From Hymenobacter negativus (lineage in GTDB: Bacteria; Bacteroidota; Bacteroidia; Cytophagales; Hymenobacteraceae), in assembly GCF_017571495.1 (NCBI RefSeq), contig NZ_JAGETZ010000010.1, forward strand, positions 1-64,000: a stretch of 64,000 nt of DNA, in the 5' to 3' direction. A model generated the notes under the pieces. It was not told the origin of the DNA. It saw nothing but the letters and a program-made list of their open reading frames with translations, and made no database searches. Positions 62,656-64,000 of this stretch are shown in pieces. Numbering within the stretch: position 1 is the stretch's first letter; every line of letters starts with the position of its first letter. Position numbers and translations under genes: made by a program.

Positions 62656-62730
62656 AGCTGGCCGAAACATTTCTGCCATTGGAGCCAATCTCGTCGCTGC
62701 AACGACGCGGCAGAGGTGCTTCGGCCAGCT
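62656..62730. repeat. Imperfect 75-bp hairpin element
   Basis: Nested inverted repeats: AGCTGGCCGAA (62656-62666) with TTCGGCCAGCT (62720-62730), inner TCTGCC with GGCAGA, and a central CGTCG-CTGCAA-CGACG. The whole folds as one interrupted stem. It lies between the T9SS gene and the last SusC gene, and resembles the other long palindromes in size but not in sequence. Confidence 0.65.
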
Positions 62731-62861
62731 TAGCAACAGGGTGATTCAGGCCCGGTGCCTGTCTTGCGCTACCTCTCCCACGCCTCTTCTACCAGCCTTC
62801 CCCCGGCCTGCTGTTGCGGGCTGCGATTGTCTGTTTCAAAACCCACCAACCTTTTTTCATC

Positions 62862-64000
62862 ATGAATAACGCGTACAAATTCCTGGGTCTGCTGGGCTTA
62901 GGGTTGGCCATGGCGGTGCCGGAGCCCGTGGCCGCCCAGGCCCAGCCCGCCGTCAGCCCCGCCTCCCAAGGCCGCCCGGTTACGGGCAAGGTGACCGGCC
63001 CCGACGGCGCGGGCGTGCCCGGCGTCACGGTCGTCGTGAAGGGCACCACCATGGGCACCAACACCGACCCGGACGGCTCCTTCAAGCTGGACAACGTGCC
63101 GGAATCGGCCACGCTGGTTGTCAGCGCGGTGGGGTTCAAGGCCCAGGAAATTGCGCTAAATGGCCGGAGCCAGCTGGCAGTGGCTTTGCAGGACGATGTG
63201 CAGGCGCTCGACGACGTAGTAGTGGTAGGCTACGGCACCCAGCGCAAGTCGCACCTGACCGGCGCGGTGGCCAAGGTGACCAACGAAAGCCTGAACCAGA
63301 TTCCGGTGGCGCGGCCCGACCAGGCGCTCATTGGCAAGCTGGCGGGTGTGCAGATTTCGACGCCCAACGCGCAGGCCGGCTCGGCGCCCACCATTCAGGT
63401 GCGGGGCTCGGCGTCCATCACGGCGGGCAGCTCGCCGCTGATTGTGGTGGACGGCTACCCAGTGCCCACGGACTTGTCGGCCATCGACATGAACGACGTG
63501 GAAAGCATTGAGGTGCTGAAAGATGCTGCTTCGGCGGCCATCTATGGCTCGCGCGGGGCCAACGGCGTGATTATCGTGACCACGAAGAGCGGAAAGTCGG
63601 GCAAGACCAAGTTCAGCTTCAACTCCTACGCCGGCCTGAAGGAAACGGTGAAGCGCATGAACCTCTACGACCTCGACGGCTGGGCGGCCTACGTGAAGGC
63701 GCAGAACGGCGACGTGCTGTCGCCGGAAATTCAGACGGCGCAGCGCTTCAACGGCCACACCGATGCCCAGGACCAAGTGTTTCGTACGGGCAGTATGCAG
63801 AGCTACCAGGCCAGCGTACAGGGTGGCGGCGAGGCGGCCAAGTTCTTCGTGTCAGGTAGCTATTTGAAGGACAAGGGCGTGGTGATTTCCAATGACTACA
63901 CCAAGTACAACCTGCGGGCCAACGTGGATTTCACGCTGAGCAAGCACTTTAGCGCCGGCGTGAGCTTGAACCCGTCGTACGCCGAGCAGGGCGAGCTGGC
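62862..64000 (+). CDS. SusC-like TonB-dependent transporter (3' end outside window)
   Basis: Open from the ATG at 62862 to the right edge, 379 codons. MNNAYKFLGLLGLGLAMAVPEPVAAQ is the signal peptide. Regulatory-like domain with GVPGVTVVVKGTTMGTN, DDVVVVGYGTQRKSHLTGAV box, and plug with ASAAIYGSRGANGVIIVTTKSGKSG. It begins a further import locus, or a second alginate SusC; the substrate cannot be told from this part. Confidence 0.93.
   Translation, partial: MNNAYKFLGLLGLGLAMAVPEPVAAQAQPAVSPASQGRPVTGKVTGPDGAGVPGVTVVVKGTTMGTNTDPDGSFKLDNVPESATLVVSAVGFKAQEIALNGRSQLAVALQDDVQALDDVVVVGYGTQRKSHLTGAVAKVTNESLNQIPVARPDQALIGKLAGVQISTPNAQAGSAPTIQVRGSASITAGSSPLIVVDGYPVPTDLSAIDMNDVESIEVLKDAASAAIYGSRGANGVIIVTTKSGKSGKTKFSFNSYAGLKETVKRMNLYDLDGWAAYVKAQNGDVLSPEIQTAQRFNGHTDAQDQVFRTGSMQSYQASVQGGGEAAKFFVSGSYLKDKGVVISNDYTKYNLRANVDFTLSKHFSAGVSLNPSYAEQGEL

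Noticed and set aside
1..64000. tRNA, rRNA, integrase or insertion-sequence genes that would mark an island
   Set aside because: None was recognised on either strand, so there is no direct sign that the loci are on a mobile island, although reading by eye could miss a single tRNA.

Overview
The window reads as chromosomal DNA of a high-GC member of the Bacteroidota, most like Hymenobacter or a close relative (order Cytophagales). The reasons are four SusC-type outer-membrane transporters (one cut by the right edge), three SusD-type lipoproteins, several secreted proteins ending in type IX secretion (T9SS) sorting domains, promoters of the Bacteroidota type (TTTG, about 20 bases, TANNTTTG), and very GC-rich third codon positions. 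Genus is inferred from general resemblance only. I saw no rRNA, tRNA, transposase, phage gene or CRISPR array.

Almost everything is polysaccharide utilisation, in consecutive blocks. Block 1 (1-24927) is a beta-mannan locus. On the minus strand are an SSS-family symporter, a GH26 mannanase, a GH130 mannosylglucose phosphorylase and a cellobiose/mannobiose 2-epimerase. These are followed by SusC, SusD, a surface lipoprotein, a second GH26, a DUF5060/GH5-like hydrolase, two GH2 enzymes and an MFS sugar transporter cut by the left edge. An AraC regulator and a third GH26 lie on the plus strand. Mannan would be cut outside, imported, epimerised to mannosylglucose and phosphorolysed to mannose-1-phosphate and glucose, with GH2 beta-mannosidases as a parallel route.

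Block 2 (24979-31513, minus strand) holds a GH28 pectinase-like enzyme, a sulfatase with its own formylglycine-generating enzyme, a secreted alpha/beta hydrolase and an AraC regulator. Block 3 (31779-44392) is a GlcNAc/chitooligosaccharide locus: SusC, SusD and GH20 hexosaminidase in one unit, a NagB/PIG-L fusion and a NagP-like MFS transporter in another, and a LacI-family regulator. Two promoters in this block share one architecture: the same 12-bp palindrome repeated 31 bp apart, just upstream of matching promoter elements. This is the best candidate for an undescribed regulatory system.

Block 4 (44505 to about 62630) is an alginate locus: LacI regulator, PL6 lyase, a DEH-reductase-like SDR, PL17 lyase, KdgF-like cupin, hexuronate MFS transporter, SusC, SusD and an esterase. 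Beyond a terminator lie an unassigned T9SS beta-helix protein and an unassigned T9SS protein. A LacI-type palindrome (GTTACCGGTAAC) occurs before PL6 and again between the last two genes, so it brackets the locus. A further SusC gene starts at 62862 and runs off the window.

Long, nearly perfect inverted repeats of at least three sequence families (25-39 bp arms, 80-105 bp overall) sit in gaps inside operons. They look like dispersed REP/MITE-type elements and may tune expression within operons.
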